DNA from: Micrococcaceae bacterium Sec5.1
GTDB taxonomy: Bacteria > Actinomycetota > Actinomycetes > Actinomycetales > Micrococcaceae
Assembly: GCA_039636795.1 (NCBI GenBank)
Contig: CP143430.1
Location: 1,550,001 to 1,614,000 of the forward strand
Direction of reading: 5' to 3'
DNA length: 64,000 nucleotides
Positions 52,810 through 60,754 of this stretch are shown here, one piece after another. The position numbers and the translations under genes are program-made. The first letter of the stretch is position 1, and each line of letters opens with the position of its first letter. The notes beneath the pieces were generated by a model. The model was not told where the DNA came from, made no database searches, and was given only the letters and a program-made list of their open reading frames with translations.

Positions 52810-53037
52810 ACTCGGCGCTGGGTGGGTTCGGCGTTAGGGGAGGGAGGCACATCAGCGGTGGGCGGGACCTCCCGTAGGCTGCGTCTAAGCGAGGAACGAG
52901 CGAGCAGCCGAGGGAGCGTCGCGCGGGCCGCCGAAAGGCGCCGGGTCAGCTGCTGCTCACCCATTCGGCGTCGGTATCGTCCCGCACAGCCAAGTAGACT
53001 GGTTCGGAAAACCATTTGAACTTTGCAGGGGAGATCC

Positions 53038-53334
53038 ATGGCTGCGATCAACCGTGACGACGTCGCGCATCTTGCGCGTCTGGCTCACATTGAAATGAGT
53101 GCCGAAGAGCTGGACAGGATGGCGGTTGAGCTTGCCGTCATCGTGGATTCGGTGAAGTCCGTCAGCGAAGCCGCCGGGGAGGATGTCCCGGCCACGTCCC
53201 ACCCGATTCCGTTGACCAACGTGTTCCGTGAGGACATCGTGGGCCACACGTTTACGGCTGAGCAGGCATTGTCCGGCGCTCCGGATGCTTACGAGAACCG
53301 TTTCAAGGTCCCGGCAATCCTGGATGAGGACTAA
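53038..53334 (+). CDS. gatC: Glu-tRNA(Gln)/Asp-tRNA(Asn) amidotransferase subunit C
   Basis: This 98-residue subunit stabilises the GatCAB complex, which converts Glu-tRNA(Gln) (and Asp-tRNA(Asn)) to the amide form. It begins [22 protein letters not shown] and ends with NVFREDIVG and NRFKVPAIL, both typical of GatC. ATG 53038 has AGGGGAG 5 nt upstream; an in-frame codon at 53023 is not needed. It is the first gene of gatCAB, five bases before gatA. Confidence 0.95.
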   Translation: MAAINRDDVAHLARLAHIEMSAEELDRMAVELAVIVDSVKSVSEAAGEDVPATSHPIPLTNVFREDIVGHTFTAEQALSGAPDAYENRFKVPAILDED

Positions 53335-53339
53335 TTACC

Positions 53340-54908
53340 ATGACTGAGCTGAAGAACGAACTCATTCGCCACTCCGCTGCCGATCTTGCTGCGAAGCTTG
53401 CTGCCCGCGAGGTCTCCGCTGTTGAAGTGACGCAGGCGCACCTTGACCGTATTGCTGACGTGGACGGCCAGATCAACGCGTTCCTGCACGTTAATACTGA
53501 GGAAGCCCTGGCTGTTGCGGCCGAGGTTGACGCTGCGCGTGCCGCTGGTGGCGCCGCTGCCGGGGAACTTCATGCCCTGGCCGGTGTGCCGATCGCAGTG
53601 AAGGACTTGATCGTGACGATTGGCCAGCCGACGACGGCTGGCTCGAAGATCCTTGAGGGCTGGCACAGCCCCTATGACGCCACCGTGGTGAAGAAGCTGC
53701 GCGCGGCCAAGATGCCCATTTTGGGCAAGACCAACCTTGACGAGTTCGCCATGGGTTCCTCCACGGAGCATTCGGCGTACGGACCCACCCGCAACCCCTG
53801 GGACCTGGACCGCATTCCTGGTGGTTCAGGCGGTGGCTCGGCAGCCGCCGTCGCTGCTTTTGAAGCGCCACTGGCGCTGGGTACGGACACCGGTGGATCG
53901 ATCCGCCAGCCCGGTGCTGTCACCGGAACCGTCGGCGTCAAGCCCACGTATGGTGCAGTTTCCCGCTACGGCGCGATTGCCATGGCATCCTCCCTGGACC
54001 AGATTGGCCCGGTGTCCCGCACGGTGCTGGACGCGGCTCTGTTGCAGGAAGTCATCGGCGGTCATGATCCGTTCGATTCCACGTCCCTGACCGATCCGTT
54101 CGACAACCTGGCCGCTGCTGCTCGCGTGGGCAATGTTGCTGGCATGAAGATCGGCATCATCAAGGAGCTGCACGGCGAGGGCTACCAGGCCGGCGTCGAG
54201 AACCGCTTCAACGAGTCCCTTCAGCTGCTGAAGGATGCAGGCGCGGAAATTGTTGAGGTTTCCTGCCCCAACCTGAAGTACGCCCTGGGCGCTTACTACC
54301 TGATCATGCCGTCCGAGGCGTCCAGCAACCTGGCCAAGTTCGACGGCGTTCGGTATGGCTTGCGCGCCCTGCCCAAGGACGCCCCGATGACCATCGAGCG
54401 TGTCATGGGTGCAACCCGTGCCGCTGGCTTTGGTGATGAGGTCAAGCGCCGCATCATCCTGGGCACCTACGCCCTGAGCGCTGGCTATTACGACGCCTAC
54501 TACGGTTCGGCGCAGAAGGTCCGCACGCTCATTCAGCGCGACTTCGACGCCGCGTTCTCGAAGGCGGATGTCCTCATTTCGCCTACGGCTCCCACCACAG
54601 CGTTCAAACTGGGGGAGAAAGCGAACGATCCCCTGGCAATGTACCTGAACGACGTCGCCACCATTCCCGCCAATATGGCTGGTATCCCGGGCTTGTCGCT
54701 GCCCGGTGGCCTGGCTGACGAGGACGGCTTGCCCGTTGGCGTGCAACTCCTGGCCCCTGCCCGCCAGGATGCCCGCCTGTACCGCGTCGGTGCTGTGCTG
54801 GAGGCCATCCTGGAAGAAAAGTGGGGCGGCCCGCTTCTTGCCCAGGCTCCTGAATTGAAGACACCCGCTCTCGGTGCCGCATCCAACTCCGCGGGAGGTT
54901 CAAACTAA
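53340..54908 (+). CDS. gatA: Glu-tRNA(Gln) amidotransferase subunit A
   Basis: This 522-residue amidase of the complex frees ammonia from glutamine. The amidase signature is complete: [12 protein letters not shown] with the catalytic Lys, then [20 protein letters not shown] and [15 protein letters not shown] with the Ser-cisSer-Lys residues. The C-terminal substrate region [13 protein letters not shown] and the glycine-rich PGLSLPGG are present. It lies 5 bp after gatC, and its stop overlaps the gatB start (TAATG). Confidence 0.97.
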   Translation: MTELKNELIRHSAADLAAKLAAREVSAVEVTQAHLDRIADVDGQINAFLHVNTEEALAVAAEVDAARAAGGAAAGELHALAGVPIAVKDLIVTIGQPTTAGSKILEGWHSPYDATVVKKLRAAKMPILGKTNLDEFAMGSSTEHSAYGPTRNPWDLDRIPGGSGGGSAAAVAAFEAPLALGTDTGGSIRQPGAVTGTVGVKPTYGAVSRYGAIAMASSLDQIGPVSRTVLDAALLQEVIGGHDPFDSTSLTDPFDNLAAAARVGNVAGMKIGIIKELHGEGYQAGVENRFNESLQLLKDAGAEIVEVSCPNLKYALGAYYLIMPSEASSNLAKFDGVRYGLRALPKDAPMTIERVMGATRAAGFGDEVKRRIILGTYALSAGYYDAYYGSAQKVRTLIQRDFDAAFSKADVLISPTAPTTAFKLGEKANDPLAMYLNDVATIPANMAGIPGLSLPGGLADEDGLPVGVQLLAPARQDARLYRVGAVLEAILEEKWGGPLLAQAPELKTPALGAASNSAGGSN

Positions 54909-56416
54909 TGTCCGTCGACGCAACCCTGAGCTTCGAAGAGGCCATGGAGAAGTACGATCCTGTTCTGGGTTTCGAGGTCCACGTGGAGCTCAACACCAAG
55001 ACCAAGATGTTCTCCTCCGCACCGAACGTCTTCGGCGACGAGCCGAACACCAACGTCAACGAGGTGGATCTCGGCATGCCCGGCGTCCTCCCGGTGCTGA
55101 ACAAGACGGCTGTGGAGTCCTCCATCAAGATCGGCCTTGCCTTGAACTGCAAGATCGCCGAGTACTGCCGTTTCGCCCGGAAGAACTACTTCTACCCGGA
55201 CACCCCGAAGAACTTCCAGACCTCGCAGTATGACGAGCCCATCGCCTACGACGGTTACCTCGACATCGAGCTTGAGGACGGCACGATCTTCCGCGTTGAG
55301 ATCGAGCGTGCCCACATGGAAGAGGACGCCGGAAAGCTCACCCACATGGGTGGTTCGGCGGGCCGCATCCAAGGCGCCGACTACTCGCTGGTGGACTACA
55401 ACCGTTCGGGTGTTCCGTTGGTGGAAATCGTCACCAAGCCGATCCAGGGTGCCGGAAGCCGCGCCCCGGAGCTGGCCAAGGCCTACGTTGCCGCGGTCCG
55501 CGAAATCGTGAAGAACCTTGGTGTTTCGGACGCCAAGATGGAACGCGGCAACGTCCGCTGCGACGCCAACGTTTCCCTGCGCCCGCACGGCCAGGAACGC
55601 TTCGGCATCCGCTCGGAGACGAAGAACGTTAACTCCCTGCGCGCGGTCGAGCACGCCGTTCGTTACGAGATCCAGCGCCACGCTGCAGTCCTGGACTCCG
55701 GCCAGCCGGTGATCCAGGAGACGCGCCACTGGCACGAGGACACGCGTTCGACGACGTCGGGCCGCGCCAAGTCCGACGCCGACGATTACCGCTACTTCCC
55801 GGAGCCGGACCTGGTTCCCGTCGTCGCCTCCCGTGAGTGGGTGGAGGAGCTTCGCGCCACCCTTCCGGAGCCGCCGGCCGAACGCCGCAAGCGGCTCAAG
55901 GAAGCCTGGGGCTACTCGGATCTGGAGTTCCGCGATGTGGTCAACGCCGGCGTTATGGACTCCATCGAGGAGACCATCGCAGCCGGTGCCAGCGCAGATG
56001 TTGCCCGGAAGTGGTGGATGGGTGAGATTGTTGGCCGCGCCAAGGTTGCCGACGTCGATCCTTCCGCTCTCGGTGTCACACCGCAGGTCATCGTCGAGCT
56101 GAACAAGCTGGTCGAGGACGGCAAGATCAACAACAAGATGGCTACAAACGTCCTGGACGGCGTTCTTGCCGGCGAAGGTACACCGGCCGAGATCGTTGAA
56201 AAGCGCGGCCTCGCGGTGGTTTCCGACGACGGTCCGCTGCTGGAAGCCATCGACGCCGCCCTCGCGGCACAGCCTGACGTCGCGGAGAAGATCCGTGGCG
56301 GCAAGGTCCAGGCCATCGGCGCGATTGTGGGCGGTGTCATGAAGGCAACGCGTGGCCAGGCTGATGCTGGCCGCGTTCGCGAACTCATCCTGGAAAAGCT
56401 CGGCGTCGAAGGCTAA
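54908..56416 (+). CDS. gatB: Glu-tRNA(Gln) amidotransferase subunit B
   Basis: This 502-residue subunit phosphorylates the tRNA-bound glutamate and binds tRNA. Recognised segments are [49 protein letters not shown] and [18 protein letters not shown], with the YqeY-like tail domain at the end ([20 protein letters not shown]). The ATG shares one base with the gatA stop. A strong terminator follows, closing the operon. Confidence 0.97.
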   Translation: MSVDATLSFEEAMEKYDPVLGFEVHVELNTKTKMFSSAPNVFGDEPNTNVNEVDLGMPGVLPVLNKTAVESSIKIGLALNCKIAEYCRFARKNYFYPDTPKNFQTSQYDEPIAYDGYLDIELEDGTIFRVEIERAHMEEDAGKLTHMGGSAGRIQGADYSLVDYNRSGVPLVEIVTKPIQGAGSRAPELAKAYVAAVREIVKNLGVSDAKMERGNVRCDANVSLRPHGQERFGIRSETKNVNSLRAVEHAVRYEIQRHAAVLDSGQPVIQETRHWHEDTRSTTSGRAKSDADDYRYFPEPDLVPVVASREWVEELRATLPEPPAERRKRLKEAWGYSDLEFRDVVNAGVMDSIEETIAAGASADVARKWWMGEIVGRAKVADVDPSALGVTPQVIVELNKLVEDGKINNKMATNVLDGVLAGEGTPAEIVEKRGLAVVSDDGPLLEAIDAALAAQPDVAEKIRGGKVQAIGAIVGGVMKATRGQADAGRVRELILEKLGVEG

Positions 56417-56437
56417 ATTCGGCGGCGAATTGCCCGA

Positions 56438-56499
56438 GTAGCTCGCAGTTGTGGTTGTTTTGAAAGCTCAGAACAACCGCAACTGCGAGCTACTTTTTT
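56438..56499 (+). terminator. Rho-independent terminator of gatCAB
   Basis: A 22-bp stem (56438-56459 with 56472-56493, one mismatch) with a 12-nt loop is followed directly by TTTTTT. This is the clearest intrinsic terminator in the window. Confidence 0.93.
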
Positions 56500-56511
56500 C
56501 TGTAAGGGGCG

Positions 56512-56517
56512 CAGAAT
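56512..56517 (+). promoter_or_regulatory. Possible -10 box of leaderless secreted-protein gene
   Basis: CAGAAT differs from TAnnnT by one base and lies 6 nt before the ATG at 56524. No Shine-Dalgarno adjoins. Confidence 0.35.
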
Positions 56518-56523
56518 GGATGC

Positions 56524-57084
56524 ATGGCCACCATTACACCGGGCCTTCGTAAGGCCCTTATCGCCAGCGGCGTTGCCGTCGCCCTGACCGGCGGCGGGGC
56601 TGCCGCAGTGTGGGCAGGCACCCAGCCCAGCCCATCGCCGTCGAGCGCTACTGCCTCACCAAGTCCCTCGGCATCTGACGGCGCCAAGCGCGCTGAGGGG
56701 CGGGCCCAGGGGATCCATGGCGAGCACGTTGTGAAAGAGCAGGACGGCACCTTCCGCACTGTGGTCACACAGACGGGCAAGATCGCGTCGGTGAGCGATT
56801 CTGAGATCACCGTCAAGAGCGAGGATGGCTTTACACAGAGCTACGCAATCGACTCCGGGACCCACATCTCACGCATACCTACGGACCTCTCACAACTGCG
56901 CAACGGCAAGGGGAAGCCCACGCTGCCTTCAGCTACCGCGGCGGATCTCAAGGCCGGAGACACGGTACGGATAGCAGGGACCAAGGACGGTAACACCGTG
57001 ACGGCACAGCGCATTGTGGCCGGTGAGCTTCCGGCTGTCCTCAAGGGGCATGGTCCCAGGGGGCACGGACACAAGGAGCTTTGA
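56524..57084 (+). CDS. Small secreted DUF5666-like protein
   Basis: This 186-residue exported protein has an N-terminal hydrophobic signal (ALIASGVAVALTGGGAAAVWA, quoted as its core VAVALTGGGAAAVWA) and a likely cleavage near WAG-TQ. A Pro/Ser-rich stretch (PSPSPSSATASPSPS) follows. The C-terminal half has the beta-barrel-like pattern of DUF5666: GKIASVSDSEITVKSEDG, ADLKAGDTVRIAGT and TAQRIV. It ends with a basic His/Gly tail. The function is unknown; cell-wall or matrix association is a guess. It stands alone between the gat terminator and the XRE operon. Confidence 0.75.
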   Translation: MATITPGLRKALIASGVAVALTGGGAAAVWAGTQPSPSPSSATASPSPSASDGAKRAEGRAQGIHGEHVVKEQDGTFRTVVTQTGKIASVSDSEITVKSEDGFTQSYAIDSGTHISRIPTDLSQLRNGKGKPTLPSATAADLKAGDTVRIAGTKDGNTVTAQRIVAGELPAVLKGHGPRGHGHKEL

Positions 57085-57153
57085 CCGCGGAGTGGGCACC
57101 GCCTTCAATGCCCACCTGGCGCGGACGCGATGTTGGTCCAGGCCAAAATCAGT

Positions 57154-57187
57154 TATGCTTGAATCAAGTTTTTAAATATTGATTCAA
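57154..57187 (+). promoter_or_regulatory. XRE operon promoter with palindromic operator
   Basis: TATGCT (57154-57159) is a plausible -10 box. TTGAATCAA (57159-57167) and TTGATTCAA (57179-57187) are perfect inverted repeats around an AT-rich 11-bp spacer, covering the predicted start of transcription. This suits autoregulation by the XRE protein 15 bp downstream. Confidence 0.65.
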
Positions 57188-57201
57188 GGTCGGGGATTAG
57201 C

Positions 57202-57534
57202 GTGGGAGTAAATATCGGGGAGAGGATAGCTCGGCGGCGGGTTGAGGCGGACCTCAGTCAGCGCCATCTTGAAGGTCTCACCGGGATTTCTCAGAGCACG
57301 CTGCAGCGTATCGAGAGCGGTAATCGTGTTGCCCGCATGGACGAGATCATCTCCATTGCCTGGGCTCTAGGCTGCCCGGTGGAAGCGATTCTGGACGAGA
57401 CGCCGGTCCGGGACCGGGTGCTGGTAGCAAGCCGTGCCAGCACATCCACTGCAGACGCTGCGGCTGTCAAGGCGCGGCTGACACAATTCCTGGAAATAGA
57501 CGCCTACCTAGCCATGCACGGCATCGGCGCGTGA
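57202..57534 (+). CDS. XRE-family regulator (antitoxin-like)
   Basis: This 110-residue DNA-binding protein has an N-terminal XRE helix-turn-helix: GERIARRRVEADLSQRHLEG and TGISQSTLQRIESGNR, followed by the DEIISIAWALG helix typical of phage-repressor folds. The C-terminal 40 residues probably mediate dimer formation. GTG 57202 is the only suitable start; the upstream GGGG is a weak ribosome site. It is followed directly by an ImmA/IrrE-type protease gene and a PIN-like gene. Pairs of XRE and ImmA-type proteins are known controllers, with ICEBs1 ImmR/ImmA as the model. Confidence 0.88.
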   Translation: MGVNIGERIARRRVEADLSQRHLEGLTGISQSTLQRIESGNRVARMDEIISIAWALGCPVEAILDETPVRDRVLVASRASTSTADAAAVKARLTQFLEIDAYLAMHGIGA

Positions 57535-58364
57535 TGGCGGAAAAAGAATCCATTCCTGCAAGCGTCGGCCACAGCGAGCGGCCGGCATATCTCGCGGCCA
57601 GGAAGATCCGTGACCAGCATGGGTTGGGCAGCGGGCCAATCGCTGATCTCCACGGGCTGATCGGCCTTGTCTCACCCGGAGCGGACGTTGCAATCCTGGA
57701 CATGCCCGAGGGGATGGACGGCATGGTGGCGACGGACCCTGTGCGCGCAAAGACGGTCATTGGAGTGGCCACCACTTCTGTTCCCGAACGCCAGCGATCA
57801 TCACTCGGACACGAACTCGGTCACATCATTTTTGCAGACTACGAAACCGGCTTGCGGCATGACCCGTCTGAGCGGACGCCCCAAGAAATGCGGGCTGACA
57901 CCTTCGCCAGACACCTACTGGCTCCTCTTCAGGGCGTTGTAGCATTCCTTGAAGACTTGCGTGCCGTTCAAGGCCAGTTAACCCTTCGTCACGTTTCCTC
58001 CGTCGTACACCACTTCCAAGTGTCGCCTGCCATTGCCCTGATCCAAATGCAGGCCTGTGGATGGATCACAACTGCGCAAAAGACGGATTGGTGGAGTGAA
58101 ACTGCCAAAGGACTGGCGCTGCGATTCGGGTGGATCGGTGACTATAGGGCCATGGCTGCGGAAAGTCAGACACCCCGGCCACCGCAGCGGCTCATCGAAA
58201 ACGCCACCGAGGCCTACATCCGGAATCTGATCTCCGTGCAGGGCCTTGCAGCACTTAGTGGGGTGGATCCCGAACGGCAGCTCCAGGAACTCGAAGAATC
58301 AGGGATCAGGCCTGAAACTATCGAAGTGGCATGGGCCGATCTGGACGCGTTCGGACCGGCCTGA
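57534..58364 (+). CDS. ImmA/IrrE-family metallopeptidase
   Basis: This 276-residue protein has the zinc protease motif HELGH (in RSSLGHELGHIIFADYE) and the third ligand region MRADTFARHLL. Both are characteristic of the ImmA/IrrE (COG2856) family, which cleaves or inactivates its partner XRE repressor. The long C-terminal half (about 130 residues) includes a helical part (LIQMQACGWITTAQKTDWWS) without assigned function. The ATG at 57534 overlaps the XRE stop (TGATG); a GTG at 57531 is also possible. It is the second gene of a three-gene operon. Confidence 0.9.
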   Translation: MAEKESIPASVGHSERPAYLAARKIRDQHGLGSGPIADLHGLIGLVSPGADVAILDMPEGMDGMVATDPVRAKTVIGVATTSVPERQRSSLGHELGHIIFADYETGLRHDPSERTPQEMRADTFARHLLAPLQGVVAFLEDLRAVQGQLTLRHVSSVVHHFQVSPAIALIQMQACGWITTAQKTDWWSETAKGLALRFGWIGDYRAMAAESQTPRPPQRLIENATEAYIRNLISVQGLAALSGVDPERQLQELEESGIRPETIEVAWADLDAFGPA

Positions 58365-58367
58365 CCC

Positions 58368-59057
58368 ATGCCCACACAGATAACGATCCTGGACGCAGGA
58401 CCGTGCATCACTTTCTGCGCCGCTTCCAAGCAGGCCCTACTGGTCGCGGTCCTGCAACGTGGCTCAAACCAGCTCCACGTTCCGGATGTTGTGGATGATG
58501 AGGTCGGCAACCGCGGCTCAAACCGACGGGATTTCCCGCCCGGAACAGTAAGCAACTGGCGGTTACTGACCGAACATGAGCACGTGGGAATCCTTGACTC
58601 ATCGGTATCTTCTGATGATGCTGGAGCCCTATCGGATGCCGTCAAGAAACTATCGGGAACACCGCTGGCGGAACGGCTTACGAACACTAAGGACCTAGGC
58701 GAAATCCTGGTCATCGCTCACGCCATGGTCCGCAAAGATCGGGGTGAGGAGGTGTACGTAGTCATTGACGAACATAGGGGGCAAAAGCTGGCCACCCAGT
58801 TCGGTATCAAGGTGATCGACACCGCATGGATACTGGGCAGCGCCGTTGCTCGGGGGCTGATCGCTGACCGTGGGGAGATGAGGAAGACCTACGATAACCT
58901 CCGGAAGTATGACGCAGGTCTGATCCACATTGAGCAGACCTATCTCCTCACAAAGGGGCTGTGGGCACGGAAGCCGGAGCCGGTGCCCTCAGGAGAGGCG
59001 GAAGCTGCAGCAGAGGCCGCACTGGACCAGTTAGCTGCCGCCAATGACAGAACGTAA
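58368..59057 (+). CDS. PIN-like domain protein (putative toxin RNase)
   Basis: This 229-residue protein has a PIN-like pattern of acidic residues: ILDAGPCITF (residues 6-15), VVDDEVGN, NTKDLGEILVIAHAM and VYVVIDEHRGQKL. PIN domains are Mg-dependent ribonucleases and include many toxins (VapC). It is longer than VapC (about 130 residues), with a C-terminal helical extension rich in Ala/Glu (GEAEAAAEAALDQLAA). It starts 3 bp after the protease gene. The function as effector of the trio is inferred from order and fold; the exact family is not known to me. Confidence 0.72.
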   Translation: MPTQITILDAGPCITFCAASKQALLVAVLQRGSNQLHVPDVVDDEVGNRGSNRRDFPPGTVSNWRLLTEHEHVGILDSSVSSDDAGALSDAVKKLSGTPLAERLTNTKDLGEILVIAHAMVRKDRGEEVYVVIDEHRGQKLATQFGIKVIDTAWILGSAVARGLIADRGEMRKTYDNLRKYDAGLIHIEQTYLLTKGLWARKPEPVPSGEAEAAAEAALDQLAAANDRT

Positions 59058-59080
59058 CCAGCTGGTCGGCGTTCTCCGAT

Positions 59081-59086
59081 TAGGGT
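59081..59086 (+). promoter_or_regulatory. -10 box of leaderless arr
   Basis: TAGGGT is followed by GTAACT and the GTG at 59093. A 10-bp palindrome ACCAGCTGGT lies upstream at 59057-59066. Confidence 0.55.
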
Positions 59087-59092
59087 GTAACT

Positions 59093-59503
59093 GTGAATCA
59101 ACCGTTGGACGAGGGTCCGTTCTTTCATGGCACAAAGGCCAACCTTCGGGAAGGTGATCTCCTGAGCGCGGGCTTCAGGTCGAATTACCGTCCCGAGGTG
59201 GTGATGAACCACATCTACTTCACCGCGCTCCGGGATGGCGCGGGACTGGCTGCCGAACTCGCGGCCGGTGACGGTGCCCCGCGTGTTTACGCGGTCGAGC
59301 CGACCGGGCCATTCGAGGACGACCCCAACGTGACCGACAAGAAATTCCCAGGCAACCCCACGCGGTCATACCGCAGCACAGCCCCGCTCAGGGTCATCGG
59401 CGAAGTCACCGATTGGACACGCCTGGAGCCCGAGGCGCTGCGAGCGTGGAAGGAACGCCTGGCGGCAATTCTTGCTGACGAGCGCGGCGAAATCATCAAC
59501 TGA
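59093..59503 (+). CDS. arr: NAD+-rifampin ADP-ribosyltransferase
   Basis: This 136-residue enzyme transfers ADP-ribose from NAD+ to rifampin and inactivates it. Arr motifs are visible from the start: GPFFHGTKANLREGDLL, then YFTALRDGAGLAAELAAG, VYAVEPTGPFEDDPNVTDKK, GNPTRSYRS and a C-terminal LRVIGEVTDWTRL. The length fits the Arr family. It has its own likely leaderless promoter 6 nt before the GTG start. It lies behind the XRE-protease-PIN operon and converges on the FGE gene. Chromosomal arr genes are common in environmental actinobacteria and may be intrinsic. Confidence 0.93.
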   Translation: MNQPLDEGPFFHGTKANLREGDLLSAGFRSNYRPEVVMNHIYFTALRDGAGLAAELAAGDGAPRVYAVEPTGPFEDDPNVTDKKFPGNPTRSYRSTAPLRVIGEVTDWTRLEPEALRAWKERLAAILADERGEIIN

Positions 59504-59528
59504 CGAATGTCCTCAACGATCCGGAACC

Positions 59529-60542
59529 TTAGAGGGCTACGGTCCTGAATCCGAGGTTGGCGCTGGCCGAGTCAGGCGTGTTGGAACTCCGCGCGGCCAG
59601 CCGGTAACGGTTGCAGTAGGAGTCGTGGCAGAGGTATGAGCCTCCCCGCATGACCCTTCCGCGCCCAATCGTTGGGCCTTGCGGGTCTTCTACGGTGCCG
59701 GCGGTCAGGCACGTCTTGTAGTACTTGGGCAGGAACCAATCGCTGCACCACTCCCACACATTGCCGCTGGTCTGGTACAGCCCATACCCGTTGGGGGCGA
59801 ATGACCTGGCTGGCGCTGTGGTGAGGTAGCCGTCCTCGACGTCGTTGCGTACCGGGAACTCGCCCTGCCAGATGTTGCAGTTGTGCCGGGCATTGCCTTC
59901 GGCGCTGTCATTGTGAAGTTCGTTGCCCCATGGATAGCGCTGCCCGGCCGCACCGCCGCGGGCTGCATACTCCCATTCCGCTTCGGTGGGCAGTCGTCGG
60001 CCCGCCCACGCGCAGTAGGCCAAGGCGTCGTTGAAGGACACGTGCGTCACTGGATGGTCCGGGATGTCCGTCCAGTGGGAGAGGGGCCCGGCCGGGTGGG
60101 CCCAGTCTGCGCCGCGGACGTTGAGCCACCAAGGGACGTTGTTGACCCTGTTCAGGATGTCGTGCGGCTCGGCCTTGACTGCCAGATGGAACACTGCCGA
60201 GGTCCCGAACTCTTCAGATTCCGTACGGTGCCCTGTGGCATCCACGAATGCCGCGAACTCCGTGTTGGTGACCGTGGTAGCGCTGATGGTGAATCCGGAA
60301 ACGGACACTTCGTGGACTGGCGTCTCGCCGTCGCCGTCGTAGCCTTCGCCGAAAGGATCGCCCATGGCGAAGGTCCCGGACGGGATCTCGACGTCTCCAT
60401 TACCCGCCGTCGCGGCATCCTTGCCGGAACGTACGACGCCGGCCGTCGGGTTCCGATGTTCGCCCACCGCACGCAGGGGGAGCGTCAGCCCCGGCTTCGA
60501 ATGTTCCCGGGCGCCGGCGCCAGGGCTGCAGCAGTCTGCCAT
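59529..60542 (-). CDS. Formylglycine-generating enzyme (SUMF1 family)
   Basis: This 337-residue copper-dependent oxidase converts the Cys of type I sulfatases to formylglycine. Near the end it has GGSYLCHDSYCNRYR (the two active-site Cys residues) and ARSSNTPDSASANLGFR, as in active FGEs and unlike many SUMF1-like proteins. Other family segments are ETPVHEVSVSGF, VTHVSFNDALAYCAWAGRRL and PTEAEWEYAARGG. The start MADCCSPGAG has a CC pair typical of actinobacterial FGEs. RBS AGGAAAGG precedes ATG 60542. No sulfatase gene is seen in this window. Confidence 0.93.
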   Translation of the reverse strand: MADCCSPGAGAREHSKPGLTLPLRAVGEHRNPTAGVVRSGKDAATAGNGDVEIPSGTFAMGDPFGEGYDGDGETPVHEVSVSGFTISATTVTNTEFAAFVDATGHRTESEEFGTSAVFHLAVKAEPHDILNRVNNVPWWLNVRGADWAHPAGPLSHWTDIPDHPVTHVSFNDALAYCAWAGRRLPTEAEWEYAARGGAAGQRYPWGNELHNDSAEGNARHNCNIWQGEFPVRNDVEDGYLTTAPARSFAPNGYGLYQTSGNVWEWCSDWFLPKYYKTCLTAGTVEDPQGPTIGRGRVMRGGSYLCHDSYCNRYRLAARSSNTPDSASANLGFRTVAL

Positions 60543-60674
60543 ATTCAACCTTTCCTCTGCGGTTCTCCATCAATCTTAGTGGGATCGGCCACACCCCCAA
60601 CAATGATCAAAGCTGATTTCTATCGTCAGTTTCAATCATGATCTTGCAAACGTGAAGGTGGTCGCTTATGGTTT

Positions 60675-60688
60675 GTTAAACGGTTAAC
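60675..60688. promoter_or_regulatory. LacI-type operator upstream of the ABC importer
   Basis: GTTAAACGGTTAAC matches the pattern GTTAA-N-CG-N-TTAAC, with the central CG typical of LacI-family operators. It lies in the divergent region of the FGE gene and the sugar importer, 67 bp before the first permease start. No lacI gene lies in the window. Confidence 0.6.
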
Positions 60689-60754
60689 GAGCGTGTTTTG
60701 AATCACACTCTCCCGGCACCATTGATGACTCTGGCCCAGCACTGAGGAGACAGT

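Larger units (their letters stand above)
52517..53037. other. 520-bp intergenic region with three inverted repeats
   Basis: No gene is supported between the citrate transporter and gatC. It contains a terminator-like hairpin (52572-52603), a long imperfect inverted repeat (52611-52677) and a second one (52740-52809), listed separately. The rest (about 52810-53025) is GC-rich with short repeats of GAGCGAGC type. No Shine-Dalgarno-led frame is seen before gatC. Confidence 0.6.
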
